From the NCBI RefSeq assembly GCF_039536205.1, contig NZ_BAAAYL010000001.1:7345354-7409353 (forward strand): a stretch of DNA of 64,000 nucleotides. Direction: 5' to 3'. This document shows, piece after piece, positions 26,192 to 35,075 of this stretch. The stretch comes from Streptomyces sannanensis (GTDB taxonomy: Bacteria; Actinomycetota; Actinomycetes; Streptomycetales; Streptomycetaceae). Made by a program: the position numbers and the translations under genes. Within the stretch, counting starts at the first letter, position 1, and every line of letters begins with the position of its first letter. Under the pieces are notes generated by a model, which was not told where the DNA came from, made no database searches, and saw only the letters and a list, made by a program, of their open reading frames with translations.

Positions 26192-27457
26192 TTGCGGCTG
26201 CGCGAGTTCGCCGCACGGAACCGTCTGCCGCACCGCTGGATCGATCTGGAGAAGGACGATCAGGCCGAGGCAATGCTGCGCAGGTTCGGCATCCGGCCGG
26301 AAGAGACGCCGGTCGTCATCTGGAGAGGGCGCCAAGTACTGCGCAATCCCGACAACGCGGAGCTCGCCCGCCTCATCGGGCTTTCCGTACCGGCGCCCGA
26401 CAGCGCCCGGTGCGATGTGCTGGTGATCGGTGCGGGCCCGGCCGGGCTCGCCACGTCCGTGTACGGCGCGTCCGACGGTCTCGCCGTCGTCACCGTCGAC
26501 GCGGTCGCCACCGGAGGCCAGGCCGGCACCTCCTCGCGTATCGAGAACTACCTGGGCTTCCCCTCCGGGATCTCGGGGGCCGAACTCATCGAGCGCGCGG
26601 TGCTCCAGGCGCGCAAGTTCGGCGCGCGGATCACGGTGCCCGCCGAGGTCACGGCGCTCGCACCCCGCGGCGGCCACTACGCCGTCACCTTCGCGGACGG
26701 TTCCGAGACCGAGGCCGGCACGGTCGTCCTGGCCCTGGGGGCGCGCTTCCGCCGGCTCGACGTCCCGGGCATCCAGCGACTGGAGGGCAGCAGTGTGTAC
26801 TACGCCGCCACGATCCTCGAGGCGAACATGTGCCGGATGGACCCGGTGGCCGTGGTCGGCGGGGGCAACTCCGCCGGCCAGGGAGCGCTGTTCCTCGCCC
26901 AGTTCACCCCCGAGGTGCATCTGCTCGTCCGGCACGGCGACCTCGGCAGGGACATGTCGCGCTATCTCGTCGACCAAGTGCAACGCCAACCGAAGGTGAA
27001 GGTACTGCTCAACACCGAGGTGCACGAGGTGCGTGGGGAGGGTGTCCTGCAAGCGCTGGTCCTCCGGAACAACGTCACCGGGGACAGCTGGGAGCTGCGG
27101 GCCCGCGCCCTGTTCGTCTTCATCGGGGCCCGGCCGCCCACCGAGTGGCTCAAGGACGTCATCGCGCTGGATTCTCACGGATTCGTCCTCACCGGCCCCG
27201 AGGCCGAGGCCCGGGGCGACCCGGATGTGTGGGCACCGCCGGGACGCGGACCACTGATGCTGGAAACCACGCTGCCCGGCGTCTTCGCGGCCGGCGATGT
27301 CAGGAGCGGGTCCGTCAAGAGAGTGGCCTCCGCCGCGGGCGAAGGGGCAATGGCGGTTCGGCTTGTGCACGAGCACCGGGCGCAGGAGGGCAACCTCGTC
27401 CGCACGCAAGACGACGACCGCGAACGTCAGACCCTGCCAGGCCGGCCGGCGTCCTGA
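26192..27457 (+). CDS. FAD-dependent thioredoxin-reductase-like oxidoreductase, N-terminus probably lost
   Basis: From about residue 75 a complete thioredoxin-reductase-like fold is seen: FAD motif DVLVIGAGPAGLATSVYGAS, TGGQAGTSSRIENYLGFP, the NAD(P) motif VAVVGGGNSAGQGALFL and the closing LPGVFAAGDVRSGSVKRVAS. The redox CxxC of true thioredoxin reductase is absent, as in the family of long response-regulator or cNMP-domain fusions. Residues 1-70 (HRWIDLEKDDQAEAMLRRFG) match only the end of the N-terminal region of those ~550-residue proteins. An in-frame stop at 26174 leaves TTG at 26192 as the first start. Probably a 5'-truncated gene; whether it is translated is uncertain. Confidence 0.75.
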   Translation: MRLREFAARNRLPHRWIDLEKDDQAEAMLRRFGIRPEETPVVIWRGRQVLRNPDNAELARLIGLSVPAPDSARCDVLVIGAGPAGLATSVYGASDGLAVVTVDAVATGGQAGTSSRIENYLGFPSGISGAELIERAVLQARKFGARITVPAEVTALAPRGGHYAVTFADGSETEAGTVVLALGARFRRLDVPGIQRLEGSSVYYAATILEANMCRMDPVAVVGGGNSAGQGALFLAQFTPEVHLLVRHGDLGRDMSRYLVDQVQRQPKVKVLLNTEVHEVRGEGVLQALVLRNNVTGDSWELRARALFVFIGARPPTEWLKDVIALDSHGFVLTGPEAEARGDPDVWAPPGRGPLMLETTLPGVFAAGDVRSGSVKRVASAAGEGAMAVRLVHEHRAQEGNLVRTQDDDRERQTLPGRPAS

Positions 27458-27665
27458 GGCCGGACCTGCCTGCGCTCGCGGCAGGCAGTGCTGCGGACCG
27501 TCCGGTCGTACCGACCGCAGTGCGTATGCGCCTGTCCGGTGGTATCGGCGGCGCCCACAATCCCCGCCCTCGAGCGCGGCAAGAAGGCCGCGTCCACTCG
27601 TGGCTGTGCTGACCGGCAACCGCAACGGGACTTGCGGCCATGAACGGAAATCGGGCTCACGAGTG

Positions 27666-27869
27666 ATGGACTCCGATGGGGACACCATCGAACTCGGCGT
27701 CCGGAACGCCGACGACGAGAAGCCCGACAGTTGGTACCCGTATCCGCTCGTCGGCACAAGCACCACTCCGGACGTCAGCCTCGCCCATGCCGTCGGCAGC
27801 GAAGTGATGTCCGTCAGCGTCGCCGGGCGGAAACCCCCGAACTGCGGCTGCGGGCCGACACCCTGCTGA
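27666..27869 (+). CDS. Hypothetical ORF or gene fragment (67 aa)
   Basis: The ORF starts MDSDGDTIELGVRNADDEKP and ends within CGCGPTPC. Its composition is protein-like, but I do not recognise a family. It directly precedes a LuxR-type helix-turn-helix fragment and may be the end of another broken gene. The 200 bp before it hold nothing I can name. Confidence 0.3.
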   Translation: MDSDGDTIELGVRNADDEKPDSWYPYPLVGTSTTPDVSLAHAVGSEVMSVSVAGRKPPNCGCGPTPC

Positions 27870-28066
27870 CGGCATACGCCAGTATCGCGCGCCGCCTGCA
27901 TCTGACCGAGGGCACTGTGAAGTCCTACGTCAGCTCGATCCTGGCACGCCTCGGGGTGGAGAACCGGGCCGCGGCCGCCGTCGTGGCCCACCAGGCCGGA
28001 CTGATCCCCCCGGCCCCACCCGCGCTCACGGGCGAGACGGTTCACGCGCCGCGCCCACACGGCTGA
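27870..28066 (+). pseudogene. LuxR-type response-regulator C-terminal fragment
   Basis: The recognition part of a LuxR/NarL helix-turn-helix is clear (IARRLHLTEGTVKSYVSSIL, then ARLGVENRAAAAVVAHQAG). No receiver domain, start codon or first HTH helix precedes it. It is the 3' end of a response-regulator gene whose 5' part was removed. Confidence 0.65.
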
Positions 28067-28809
28067 CCAGACACGCACCGCGTACGGGCGGCCCACCAGG
28101 ACCACCGCCACGGTCACGGCGGCGCCCAGCAGCGCCCCGGCCATCACGTCGTGCGGGTAGTGCACGCCGACCGCGACCCGCAGCACGGCGCCCAGCGTCC
28201 CGAGCGGCAGTGTCAGCACGCCCACCGGGGCCGGCACATCGCGAGCCCGGTGGCGACCGCGACCGAGAGGGTGGCGTGGTTACTGGGGAACGACCAGTCG
28301 CCCGGCTCCGGGCACACCGCCGCCGCCACAGCGCCCTGTACCGCACGGCAGGGCCGTTCCTCGTCCACGACGAGTTTCAGCGCCTCGCTCAGCGTGTACG
28401 CGGCACAGGCGCCGACGACGGTGAGCAGCACGCCCACCGAGCGGACGGCGTCCCGGTCCCGCAGGGCCCGCCAGCCCGCCACGACTGCCAGCAGCCCGAG
28501 GACCACCAGCACCCCCTCGGTGGCGAGGCCGAGCAGGGTGCCGGTCCCGGTGCTCGCGTCGGCGACCCACCCGGTGACCGCCCGGTACGCGTCGACCGAC
28601 GTGCCATCCGTGACGGCCACCGGTTCGGCCCGGCCGACACCGCCCGGGACCAACGCCGCCACCCCGGCGGCCCCGCCACAGGCCACCGCGGGGGCGAGGA
28701 GGACGACGCCGGCCGAAAGCCGGGGCCGGGCCGCGGTCGCCGCCCGGCGGCCGGTGCGGAGCCGTCCCCTGTGGGTTCGGCCGGGTCGGATACGAGAGTC
28801 TGCGTCCAT
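28030..28809 (-). pseudogene. PAP2-superfamily phosphatase, one frameshift
   Basis: A membrane phosphatase of the PAP2 type. The first frame, from the ATG at 28809, carries motif C1 (LKLVVDEERPCR) and C2 (SFPSNHATLS) and several membrane helices. It stops at ~28213 just where the frame that follows (VGVLTLPLGTLGAVLRVAVG, then VHYPHDVMAGALLGAAVTVA) supplies C3 and the last helices. A one-base loss near 28237 explains this. Everything else is intact, so this is either a very recent inactivation or a sequencing error. The exact C-terminus is unclear. Confidence 0.75.
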
Positions 28810-29273
28810 GCCCACCGACCGTAGGAACGGACCGCGCCGCGCACCCCTGCCGTTCGGGAGGCTGTGCCCCTGCCGATCGGCAGGGTTGACGGCCGACGGA
28901 CCACCTGCCAGGCGCCGACGTGCCGCCACCCCGCGCTGCGGCCTCACGTGCCTTCATGGCCCGCAGGACCACGAGGGGATGGCCGCCCCGGGGGATGGTT
29001 GGGCCGTTCGCGGACGCCGAGACGTGGGCGGGCCGGTACTGGGACACCGCATGGCCGACGCCCCGCCTGCCGCGGCGCTCGCCGGCGCGCTGACGCCCGT
29101 CCGCGCCACCCGGGGTGCCGTAGCAGCCGGCAGTCGGCGGAGGGGCAGAAGAGGAGCTTCATCATTCCCTTGTGAATGGTGGGGATGCGGTGCTGTCATG
29201 CGCCACAAGGTGTGCTGAGGTGTCAGCGTCAGCCCGGAGATCTGGCTGTTCCACCGTCGGAGGGACCCGCACT
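28810..29273. other. Intergenic, no gene recognised
   Basis: About 460 bp between the PAP2 gene start and the beta-propeller gene, divergent. Open frames here are Arg/Pro-rich shadows. GGAGGGACC near 29260 is the ribosome site of the gene at 29274. Confidence 0.5.
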
Positions 29274-30230
29274 GTGGCACGCTCATTAACTCGTCGTCAT
29301 CTCATCGGCACAGCTGCGGCGCTCGGCGGTGCCGCCCTGGTAGGGCCGTTGGCTTCCGTCGCCCAGGCCGGCACCGGCGCATCCTGGCCGGACGCGATAG
29401 CCACTCCGCCGGGCTTCCAGCCCGAGGGGATCGCCATCGGTCCGGGTGCCGTTGCGTACACGGGCTCGCTGCTCGACGGCTCGATCTACCGGACCGAACT
29501 GGCCACCGGACGTGGGCGGATCATCAGAGAGGGACAGGGACCGATATCGGTCGGTCTCAAGGTCGATCCGTACGGAAGACTGCTCGTCGCGGGAGGCGAC
29601 AGCGGCGAGATCCGTGTCGTCCACCGGCACGACGGCCGTCTGCTGGCATCCTGGCGGGCGGAAACCGGCACGACTTTTGTGAACGACGTCGTGGTGGGTT
29701 GTGGAGGAGCCTGGTTCACGGACTCCTTCAACGACGTCCTGTACCACCTGCCTCTGCGCCCGGCCCTGCCAGGGACCTCTGCCCTGCGCAGGCTGCCGCT
29801 GGGCGGCGCCTGGGCGCCGACGCCGCCCGGCGGAGAAGTCTGGGGATCCAACGGCATCGCGCTGACGCCGGACCGCAGGGCGCTGCTGATCGTGAACGAC
29901 AACGTGTCGGCGCTCTACCGTGTCGACCCGCGCACCGGGGAGGCCACCCGGACTGCCCTTGACGGCGGGGCGGTCAGCAACGGAGACGGCCTGGTCGTCC
30001 ATGGCCGAACCCTGTACGTCGTGCGCAACTGGGCTTACGCCATCGATGTGTTCCGGCTCAGTGGTGACGGCACCCGCGGGACTTTCGTCAAGCGCATCAC
30101 CGACCCCCGCTTCGACGAGCCCACCACAGCGGCCGTTCACGGGGGCCGCCTCTATGTCGTCAACGCTCGGTTCGATGCGGACTGGTCGGACCCGGCGACA
30201 TCTTCCACCGTCGTCAGCGTTCCGCTGTAG
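29274..30230 (+). CDS. Tat-exported SMP-30/gluconolactonase-like beta-propeller protein
   Basis: A 318-residue protein with a twin-arginine signal (RSLTRRHLIGTAAALGGAAL, cleavage near AQA) and an SMP-30/NHL-like six-bladed propeller (PPGFQPEGIAIGPG, VKRITDPRFDEPTTAAVHGG). Relatives are often annotated as superoxide dismutase without basis. The GTG at 29274 is preceded by GGAGGGACC and puts the signal at the extreme N-terminus. Likely an extracellular or envelope lactonase-type or ligand-binding protein; the catalytic metal site cannot be confirmed by eye. Confidence 0.82.
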   Translation: MARSLTRRHLIGTAAALGGAALVGPLASVAQAGTGASWPDAIATPPGFQPEGIAIGPGAVAYTGSLLDGSIYRTELATGRGRIIREGQGPISVGLKVDPYGRLLVAGGDSGEIRVVHRHDGRLLASWRAETGTTFVNDVVVGCGGAWFTDSFNDVLYHLPLRPALPGTSALRRLPLGGAWAPTPPGGEVWGSNGIALTPDRRALLIVNDNVSALYRVDPRTGEATRTALDGGAVSNGDGLVVHGRTLYVVRNWAYAIDVFRLSGDGTRGTFVKRITDPRFDEPTTAAVHGGRLYVVNARFDADWSDPATSSTVVSVPL

Positions 30231-30254
30231 AGCGCGGAGGCTCCGGTCGAGGGC

Positions 30255-30289
30255 AGCCCGCCGGGTGCGCGAAGCGCACCCGGCGGGCT
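30255..30289. terminator. Strong bidirectional terminator
   Basis: A perfect 16-bp stem (AGCCCGCCGGGTGCGC and its complement) with a GAA loop lies between two convergent genes, ending 5 bp from the minus-strand stop. Confidence 0.9.
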
Positions 30290-30293
30290 CCAT

Positions 30294-30581
30294 TTACCCG
30301 AAAGCGCGGGCCCGCGCGATCTGTCCCGCCTGCACCGCCGCGAAGATCGCCGCGCTGCTACGGTCCTGGCCCACCACCAGCTGACACCACTGCCGACGAT
30401 CCCTTTCGGACAGCGCACCGTCCGCCACGGCCTGATCCGGACCGGCATTGCCGTCCGGCCGCGGTGTGGTCACCACGGCGAGGTTGCCGTAGTTGCTGAG
30501 CCGCACTGCGATCCACATGCCGGCCTCCATCGCCCGCGGCAGGATGCTCACGTCGAGGTAGTAGTCGGCGTCTTGAGTCAC
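30294..30581 (-). CDS. Hypothetical protein (95 aa)
   Basis: A small soluble protein (DADYYLDVSILPRAMEAGMW, then VRLSNYGNLAVVTTPRP). It looks like a conserved actinobacterial hypothetical, but I cannot name a family. GTG at 30581 or TTG at 30587 may be the start; AGGGAGAA lies about 12-15 nt upstream. It is divergent from the toxin-like gene at 30804. Confidence 0.6.
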   Translation of the reverse strand: MTQDADYYLDVSILPRAMEAGMWIAVRLSNYGNLAVVTTPRPDGNAGPDQAVADGALSERDRRQWCQLVVGQDRSSAAIFAAVQAGQIARARAFG

Positions 30582-30803
30582 GCCCAAGCGGCAGGGTTCT
30601 CCCTGTTCAGCCGGTCAGTTCGTCAAGGGCACCGCTGCCGGAGGCAACGCCGCCGTCATCTCGCCCGCTCGGTACGGGCTGACTGGGGGGTGTCCGCACG
30701 GTCCTCGACACGATCGCCGATTCACCCCCGACGCCAGTCGCCGTCTGTCAAGAATTCACTACTGTGTGTCGCGCATCGACAGTGCTCATTGAAGGAGACC
30801 CGC

Positions 30804-31499
30804 GTGGAGCGCAGCCGTACCGACTTGAGGATCCGCGCCGTCCTCACCGCGATGGGTGTCACCGCCGCCCTCGCAGCCGCCCCTTCCGCCCAGGCGGCCT
30901 CGGCCGAGCCTGCCGCTTCCCCGGTCGTCGCCGTGCCGTCGGCCCCCTGCACCGGCGAGTTCGAGGGCGACAAGCGGCTCGGCCCGCAGCACCTGCCGCG
31001 GAAGTGGCAGGCGCCTGTCGGGCCGCTGCTCAACCGCTACCACCGCACCGGAAAGCTCTCGTCAGCCGACTTCCTCAAGAAGTACTGGGAGGGGCCGGTC
31101 GACACCGGAAGCTGGAAGTACCCGCCGAACGACGGCTTCGCCGAGGTCAACGGCACCGTCGACAAGGCCCCCGAGGTGCTGGACGAGGGCGAGCGCCTGG
31201 ACCGGTTCGGCTCCGAGTACGGCTCGTACCTCGCCCCGGCCGGCGATCCGTACGCCAAGCGTGCGCTGCCCCCACAGAACCTCAACACCCGGGATGCGGC
31301 CTTCCCGTGCGACTACCACACGTACGAGGTGACCAAGCCGTTCCTCGTCTGGGAGGGCTCCATCGCACCCTGGTTCGAGCAGCCGGGCGGTGGCCGGCAG
31401 ATCAAGCTGGACCCGGCCTTTCTCGCCCCAGGCGAGGGGCAGCGCCTGAACGTCAAGTGGCTGTTGGACCACGGCTATCTGGTCCGCGTCCCCGCGTGA
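30804..31499 (+). CDS. Secreted TNT-domain NAD+ glycohydrolase-like protein
   Basis: A 231-residue exported protein: Sec signal (RIRAVLTAMGVTAALAAAPS, cleavage near AQA) and a C-terminal TNT domain like that of the mycobacterial necrotizing toxin CpnT. The family core is visible: LDRFGSEYGSYLAP (Arg134), LPPQNLNTRD and the loop FEQPGGGRQI (Gln193), residues that contact NAD in TNT. Cys49 and Cys169 could form a disulfide after export. GAAGGAGACC precedes the GTG at 30804. Its stop overlaps the start of a small gene by GTGA. Family knowledge predicts NAD+ hydrolysis; target and secretion trigger are unknown. Confidence 0.85.
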   Translation: MERSRTDLRIRAVLTAMGVTAALAAAPSAQAASAEPAASPVVAVPSAPCTGEFEGDKRLGPQHLPRKWQAPVGPLLNRYHRTGKLSSADFLKKYWEGPVDTGSWKYPPNDGFAEVNGTVDKAPEVLDEGERLDRFGSEYGSYLAPAGDPYAKRALPPQNLNTRDAAFPCDYHTYEVTKPFLVWEGSIAPWFEQPGGGRQIKLDPAFLAPGEGQRLNVKWLLDHGYLVRVPA

Positions 31500-31735
31500 G
31501 CCACCGGCAGACACTCGAACGGGCACTTCGGGAGGCTGGAGTGCCCGCCGAGCACTACTGGATCGAGGGCGTCCACGAACCTGTGCCCACCCCAACTGAC
31601 TTCGTCTATCTGCGTGCGCGGCCGACCGGCGGTTGGGAGACGGGGGTGTTCGAGCGTGGCGCGTACGAGCCGGTCGCCGAGCATGCCACGGAGGCGGGAG
31701 CATGCGCCCACCTCCGTACCCTGCTCGGCATCTGA
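31496..31735 (+). CDS. Small protein coupled to TNT gene, candidate immunity factor
   Basis: A 79-residue acidic cytoplasmic protein starting with GTG inside the stop of the TNT gene (GTGA). It has helical start (QTLERALREAGVPAEHYWIE) and a strand-rich rest (DFVYLRARPTGGWETGVFER). The coupling and order toxin-partner are what is expected of an immunity protein, but the sequence does not resemble the known TNT immunity factor. Alternatively it could help fold or regulate the enzyme. Confidence 0.65.
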   Translation: MSHRQTLERALREAGVPAEHYWIEGVHEPVPTPTDFVYLRARPTGGWETGVFERGAYEPVAEHATEAGACAHLRTLLGI

Positions 31736-31963
31736 TCACCCCAGCATGAGGGCCTCCTTCTCACTCCACGTACTTCGACCGAACTTCACGCTTCGGGGCT
31801 CTCCTGTTGCGGGGGGAGGGACGGGGGACGGTCACGGGCGTCAGCCTCGCCGGCCTCGCCATGCGTCCCATCCCGGATGACTGTTCGTGACGGCCTGCGG
31901 ACTGTTCCTCCTCGGCGTGGCGTGAGCCTCCCAAGCAGCGACCCCACTGGCCAGGAGAATGGC

Positions 31964-32200
31964 ATGACGAACAGAGACGCACCGCTCTCCGGCAAGGGAC
32001 GTCGTCGGCTCATCGAGCGCGTACTCACTCCAGCCGGGACACCTGTCAGCCGCCGGACGGTCAGCAGGCACCTCGCCGGCCTCCGGCTGAACCGACGGTG
32101 GTTCATCGGCTCCGACCGGGCCAGAGCGAGATCCACGCAGGGGACACCGCCCGGGCGGCCCTGGTCGGGGCGCGCCGGCCGTGTCCGGCGCAGCACATGA
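31964..32200 (+). mobile_element. IS481-family transposase remnant
   Basis: An open frame begins MTNRDAPLSGKGRRRLIERV like the N-terminus of IS481-type transposases and jumps to the HTH end TPVSRRTVSRHLAGLRLNRR WFIG. The next transposase piece (SEIHAGDTARAALVG) is in another frame. The catalytic core is gone. The rest of 31736-32289 holds nothing recognisable. Confidence 0.6.
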
Positions 32201-32289
32201 CGACGGCGCTCCAGGCCGCCGCGTTCGCGGCGGCCTTGGTCAACGCGGGCAGTCGTGAGGTCACCGAGGTCGGACGGTAGAGTCGCGCC

Positions 32290-32688
32290 GTGCCCAAGAC
32301 GGAGATTGACGTGGTGACCGCCGAGTTCTTCGGCGCTTTTGACAACCGGGGCGGCAAGGCCGCCGACGTGGGCCGGATCCGTCGGCTGGTTCTTCCGGGC
32401 GGCGTGATCGTCAATACCCGCCCGAAGTTCACGGTTTACACCGTGGACGAGTTCATCGAGCCTCGCCGGCAGCTGCTCACCGACGGTCGCCTGGTCGATT
32501 TCTCCGAGTGGGAAACCTCCGAACGGACCGAGATCGCGGGCGACATCGCGTCGCGGTTCGTCGAGTACCGCAAGTCCGGGATTCTGGACGGTGAGCCGTT
32601 CGAGGGCGGCGGGACCAAGACTTTCCAGTTCGTCCGCACCCCGGAGGGCTGGCGGATTGCAGCGTTCGCCTGGTACGACCGGCCCTGA
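32290..32688 (+). CDS. SnoaL/NTF2-like domain protein (DUF4440 type)
   Basis: A 132-residue single-domain protein with the cone-shaped NTF2-like pattern: helix (VVTAEFFGAFDNRGG), strand (FTVYTVDEFIEPRRQLL) and a closing strand pair (GTKTFQFVRTPEGWRIAAFA). It starts with GTG at 32290 and has only a weak ribosome site. Such proteins are isomerases, cyclases or binding proteins; no pathway is nearby. Confidence 0.7.
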   Translation: MPKTEIDVVTAEFFGAFDNRGGKAADVGRIRRLVLPGGVIVNTRPKFTVYTVDEFIEPRRQLLTDGRLVDFSEWETSERTEIAGDIASRFVEYRKSGILDGEPFEGGGTKTFQFVRTPEGWRIAAFAWYDRP

Positions 32689-32736
32689 GCTTGTCGTTGA
32701 ACGTCCCGGTTCGACTTGGGACGCGAACTTGGTTGC

Positions 32737-33693
32737 TCACCTGGGCTTTTGGCGGACGAATGGGCGGCCCCGGTTACGGCGCTCGGCCCACAGCCACTTC
32801 TGAGCCAGCAGGGTGAGTGTGCCGGCAAGTACGATGCCGAGCAGGTTCAGCAGCAGCTGGTTCGTCGAGCCGGCTGTCTGACTCGTGTCCCCATAGCTCA
32901 GGGCCACCGCGGCGTTGGCAGCGGCCGGGACCGTGGTCACGGAGATGGCGACGCCGACCAGGGCTCCCGACTTGGCGGAGGTCAGCGAGAGCGTGCCGGC
33001 GATGCCCGCGAGCACCGCCACCACGAAGGAGAAGGCGTCGGGGGCGTAGACGAAACTGGTGTTGGGCCGCTCGCTCTCCAACTGGGCCTTGCTGAACAGG
33101 TCCGCCACGTCCATGAACCAGCTGAACCCCACCGTCACCGCCATGGCGACCGCGAAGCCCACGAGGAGCGCCATCAGGGAGCGGAGCGCGAGCCGAGGGG
33201 CGCGCTGGACCAGGGCCGTGCTCAAGCCCGCCAGCGGCCCGAACTCCGGGCCCACCGCCATCGCGCCCACGATCAGGATCGCATTGTCGAGCACGACACC
33301 GCAGGCCGCGATCATCGTGGCGAGGGTGAGGAAGGCGACGTACGTGATCGACAGCGTCGACTCCTCCTGCGTCGCATCTGCAAGGTGCTCCCACAACACC
33401 GCGTCCGCGCCTTCGCCCGGTGCCTCCTCCTCCGCCTTGTCGGCGCGCTCGGAGAGCGACAGGTCGATGTTCTCTACGGCGATCGAGCCGGTCTTGTCGA
33501 GGCCGAACGCCCGCAGCGCACCGATGAGTTCGTCACCTGCTTCGCGGGCGACGTCACACAGGACGAGATCGCCGACGGGGTTGCGGGCGGCGCCCGGCAG
33601 CACGACGAGGTGCGTGGTCCCGACTGTCTTCTCGATCAGGCGCACCACGTCGTCGGTCTTGTCGGCGGGGGTGAGCAGGCGGAGGTGCAGCAT
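32737..33693 (-). CDS. DUF389 (TIGR00341-like) integral membrane protein
   Basis: A 318-residue protein with a cytoplasmic N-terminal ~110 residues (MLHLRLLTPADKTDDVVRLI) and then about six membrane helices starting with YVAFLTLATMIAACGVVLDN, followed by the signature ILIVGAMAVGPEFGPLAGLS. The family is widespread and of unknown function. It stands alone. Confidence 0.88.
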   Translation of the reverse strand: MLHLRLLTPADKTDDVVRLIEKTVGTTHLVVLPGAARNPVGDLVLCDVAREAGDELIGALRAFGLDKTGSIAVENIDLSLSERADKAEEEAPGEGADAVLWEHLADATQEESTLSITYVAFLTLATMIAACGVVLDNAILIVGAMAVGPEFGPLAGLSTALVQRAPRLALRSLMALLVGFAVAMAVTVGFSWFMDVADLFSKAQLESERPNTSFVYAPDAFSFVVAVLAGIAGTLSLTSAKSGALVGVAISVTTVPAAANAAVALSYGDTSQTAGSTNQLLLNLLGIVLAGTLTLLAQKWLWAERRNRGRPFVRQKPR

Positions 33694-34193
33694 GGGGGCA
33701 GGTTAACCGGGCGGTGCTCATTGCTGCGAGGGGGCTTCGAGGCGAGTGGGCGAGGCGGCGGGTGATCTCAGGTCCGTGCGTCGATGCCGCGGGTCAGCAG
33801 GGTGATGACGGTATATGCGGGTCAGGCGCGGTCGGCATCGCCTGCCACGCCCTGAGCCACCACCCGGACAGACCTCGGTCGCCGGACAGGCCCTGCAGGA
33901 GCGAGAGGAACTCGGTACAAGGGGCGTCTGGTGGCTGGGCCACGGGGGATGCAGGCGCTCACCCCCTGCTTGCTCCGGGCCAACATTCATGGGCCTCGGC
34001 CTGTGATCGACCTGGAGCCGTCCGACGCCGACATGTACTTCGGGAAGGTGCTCGGGGCTCACTGAACGGCACTCGACCGGCCCGTGCCCAGCCGAGGTGT
34101 GGCGGCCGACAGCATCGCCTGTTTCCGCTTCCGGCCTCCGCCGTCTCTGCTCCGCCCCTCGATGGCGCGGGGTCTTCCGTGCCGTGAAGGTGG
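33694..34193. other. 500 bp without a recognisable gene
   Basis: No frame on either strand shows a family motif. A short plus-strand stretch reading IDLEPSDADMYFGKVLGAH just before 34066 has protein-like composition and may be the 3' end of a lost gene. Confidence 0.4.
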
Positions 34194-35075
34194 TCAGAAG
34201 CCGGGTTTGGTGGCGGTGACAGCGGTGTAGCCCATTTTGGTACGGCAAAGCTCCAGGACGAGGGGGTAGGCGAGGTCGAGCTGGGATGCGGCCTCAGGGC
34301 CAAGGAGGTCGGCGATACGGGGGCGGCGGCCGGCGTAGACCAGGGAGATGAGGTCGTAGGTGGGGCCGAACTCGCCCGTCTTGTCGCGGACGCGGTCCAC
34401 GGTGAAACCGGCCTCGCGGGCGAGGTCGGCGTAGGCTCCGGGGGAGAGCGCCAGGCGGGGCAGCGCGAAGCCCGTGCGGAACAGGCGCACCTCCTCGTCG
34501 GTGAAGGAGGACGCCTCGTAGCAGTCGGCGAGGACAAGCCGGCCGCCGGGGCGCAGGACACGCCAGGCCTCGCGCAGGGCGAGCAAGCGGTCGGCGAAGT
34601 GAGCGAAGGACTCGATCGCCCAGGCGCCGTCGAAGGAAGCGTCGGGGAAGGGCAGGTGCATTGCGTCGCCGGTGGTGAAGTCGATGTGGTCGGCGAGCCC
34701 GGCGCGGGCGGCGCGCTCAGCTGCCTGCGCGGTCTGCGTGCGGCTGGCGGTGATGCCGGTGGCCTGCACACCAGTGGTCCGGGCCAGGCGCACGGTGGGC
34801 CGGCCGGTGCCGCAGCCGATGTCCAGTACCCGCCGGCCTTCGCCGACGAGGGCCAGTTCGCTGATCAGCTCGTCGGTCCAGCGGTCCTGCGCCTGGGTCA
34901 GCTCCTGCCATGCCTCGTCCGAAGACAGCGCCCTGCCCGGGTCGGGCCGAACTCCGCCGTCCCACATGCCAAGGTGCATGCTGTCGCCCATCGTCAGGCT
35001 GTACAGGTCACCGAAGCGGTCGTACCACGCCCCGACCTCCGTTGCAGACAGCTCCTGCTCGACCGGGTTCTCCAT
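34194..35075 (-). CDS. Class I SAM-dependent methyltransferase
   Basis: A 293-residue Rossmann methyltransferase. Motif I is VLDIGCGTGRPTVRLA (around residue 75), the acidic and aromatic follow-ups are DFTTGDAMHLPFPDASFDG and the post-motif LREAWRVLRPGGRLVLAD. The preceding lid region (VGAWYDRFGDLYSLTMGDSM, HLGMW) resembles the sugar O- and sterol C-methyltransferase group of secondary metabolism. AGGAGGGGC precedes the ATG at 35075. No biosynthetic partner is adjacent, so the substrate is open. Confidence 0.88.
   Translation of the reverse strand: MENPVEQELSATEVGAWYDRFGDLYSLTMGDSMHLGMWDGGVRPDPGRALSSDEAWQELTQAQDRWTDELISELALVGEGRRVLDIGCGTGRPTVRLARTTGVQATGITASRTQTAQAAERAARAGLADHIDFTTGDAMHLPFPDASFDGAWAIESFAHFADRLLALREAWRVLRPGGRLVLADCYEASSFTDEEVRLFRTGFALPRLALSPGAYADLAREAGFTVDRVRDKTGEFGPTYDLISLVYAGRRPRIADLLGPEAASQLDLAYPLVLELCRTKMGYTAVTATKPGF

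Noticed and set aside
25973..28237. 754-residue minus-strand open frame
   Set aside because: It begins with the frameshifted end of the PAP2 gene and then runs antisense through the LuxR fragment and the flavoprotein; no motif fits after the first ~85 residues.
34194..35075. Geranyl-diphosphate C-methyltransferase for 2-methylisoborneol, given the terpene synthase in the window
   Set aside because: The lid region and motif surroundings do not match that family, no 2-MIB synthase is adjacent and the terpene gene is 18 kb away.
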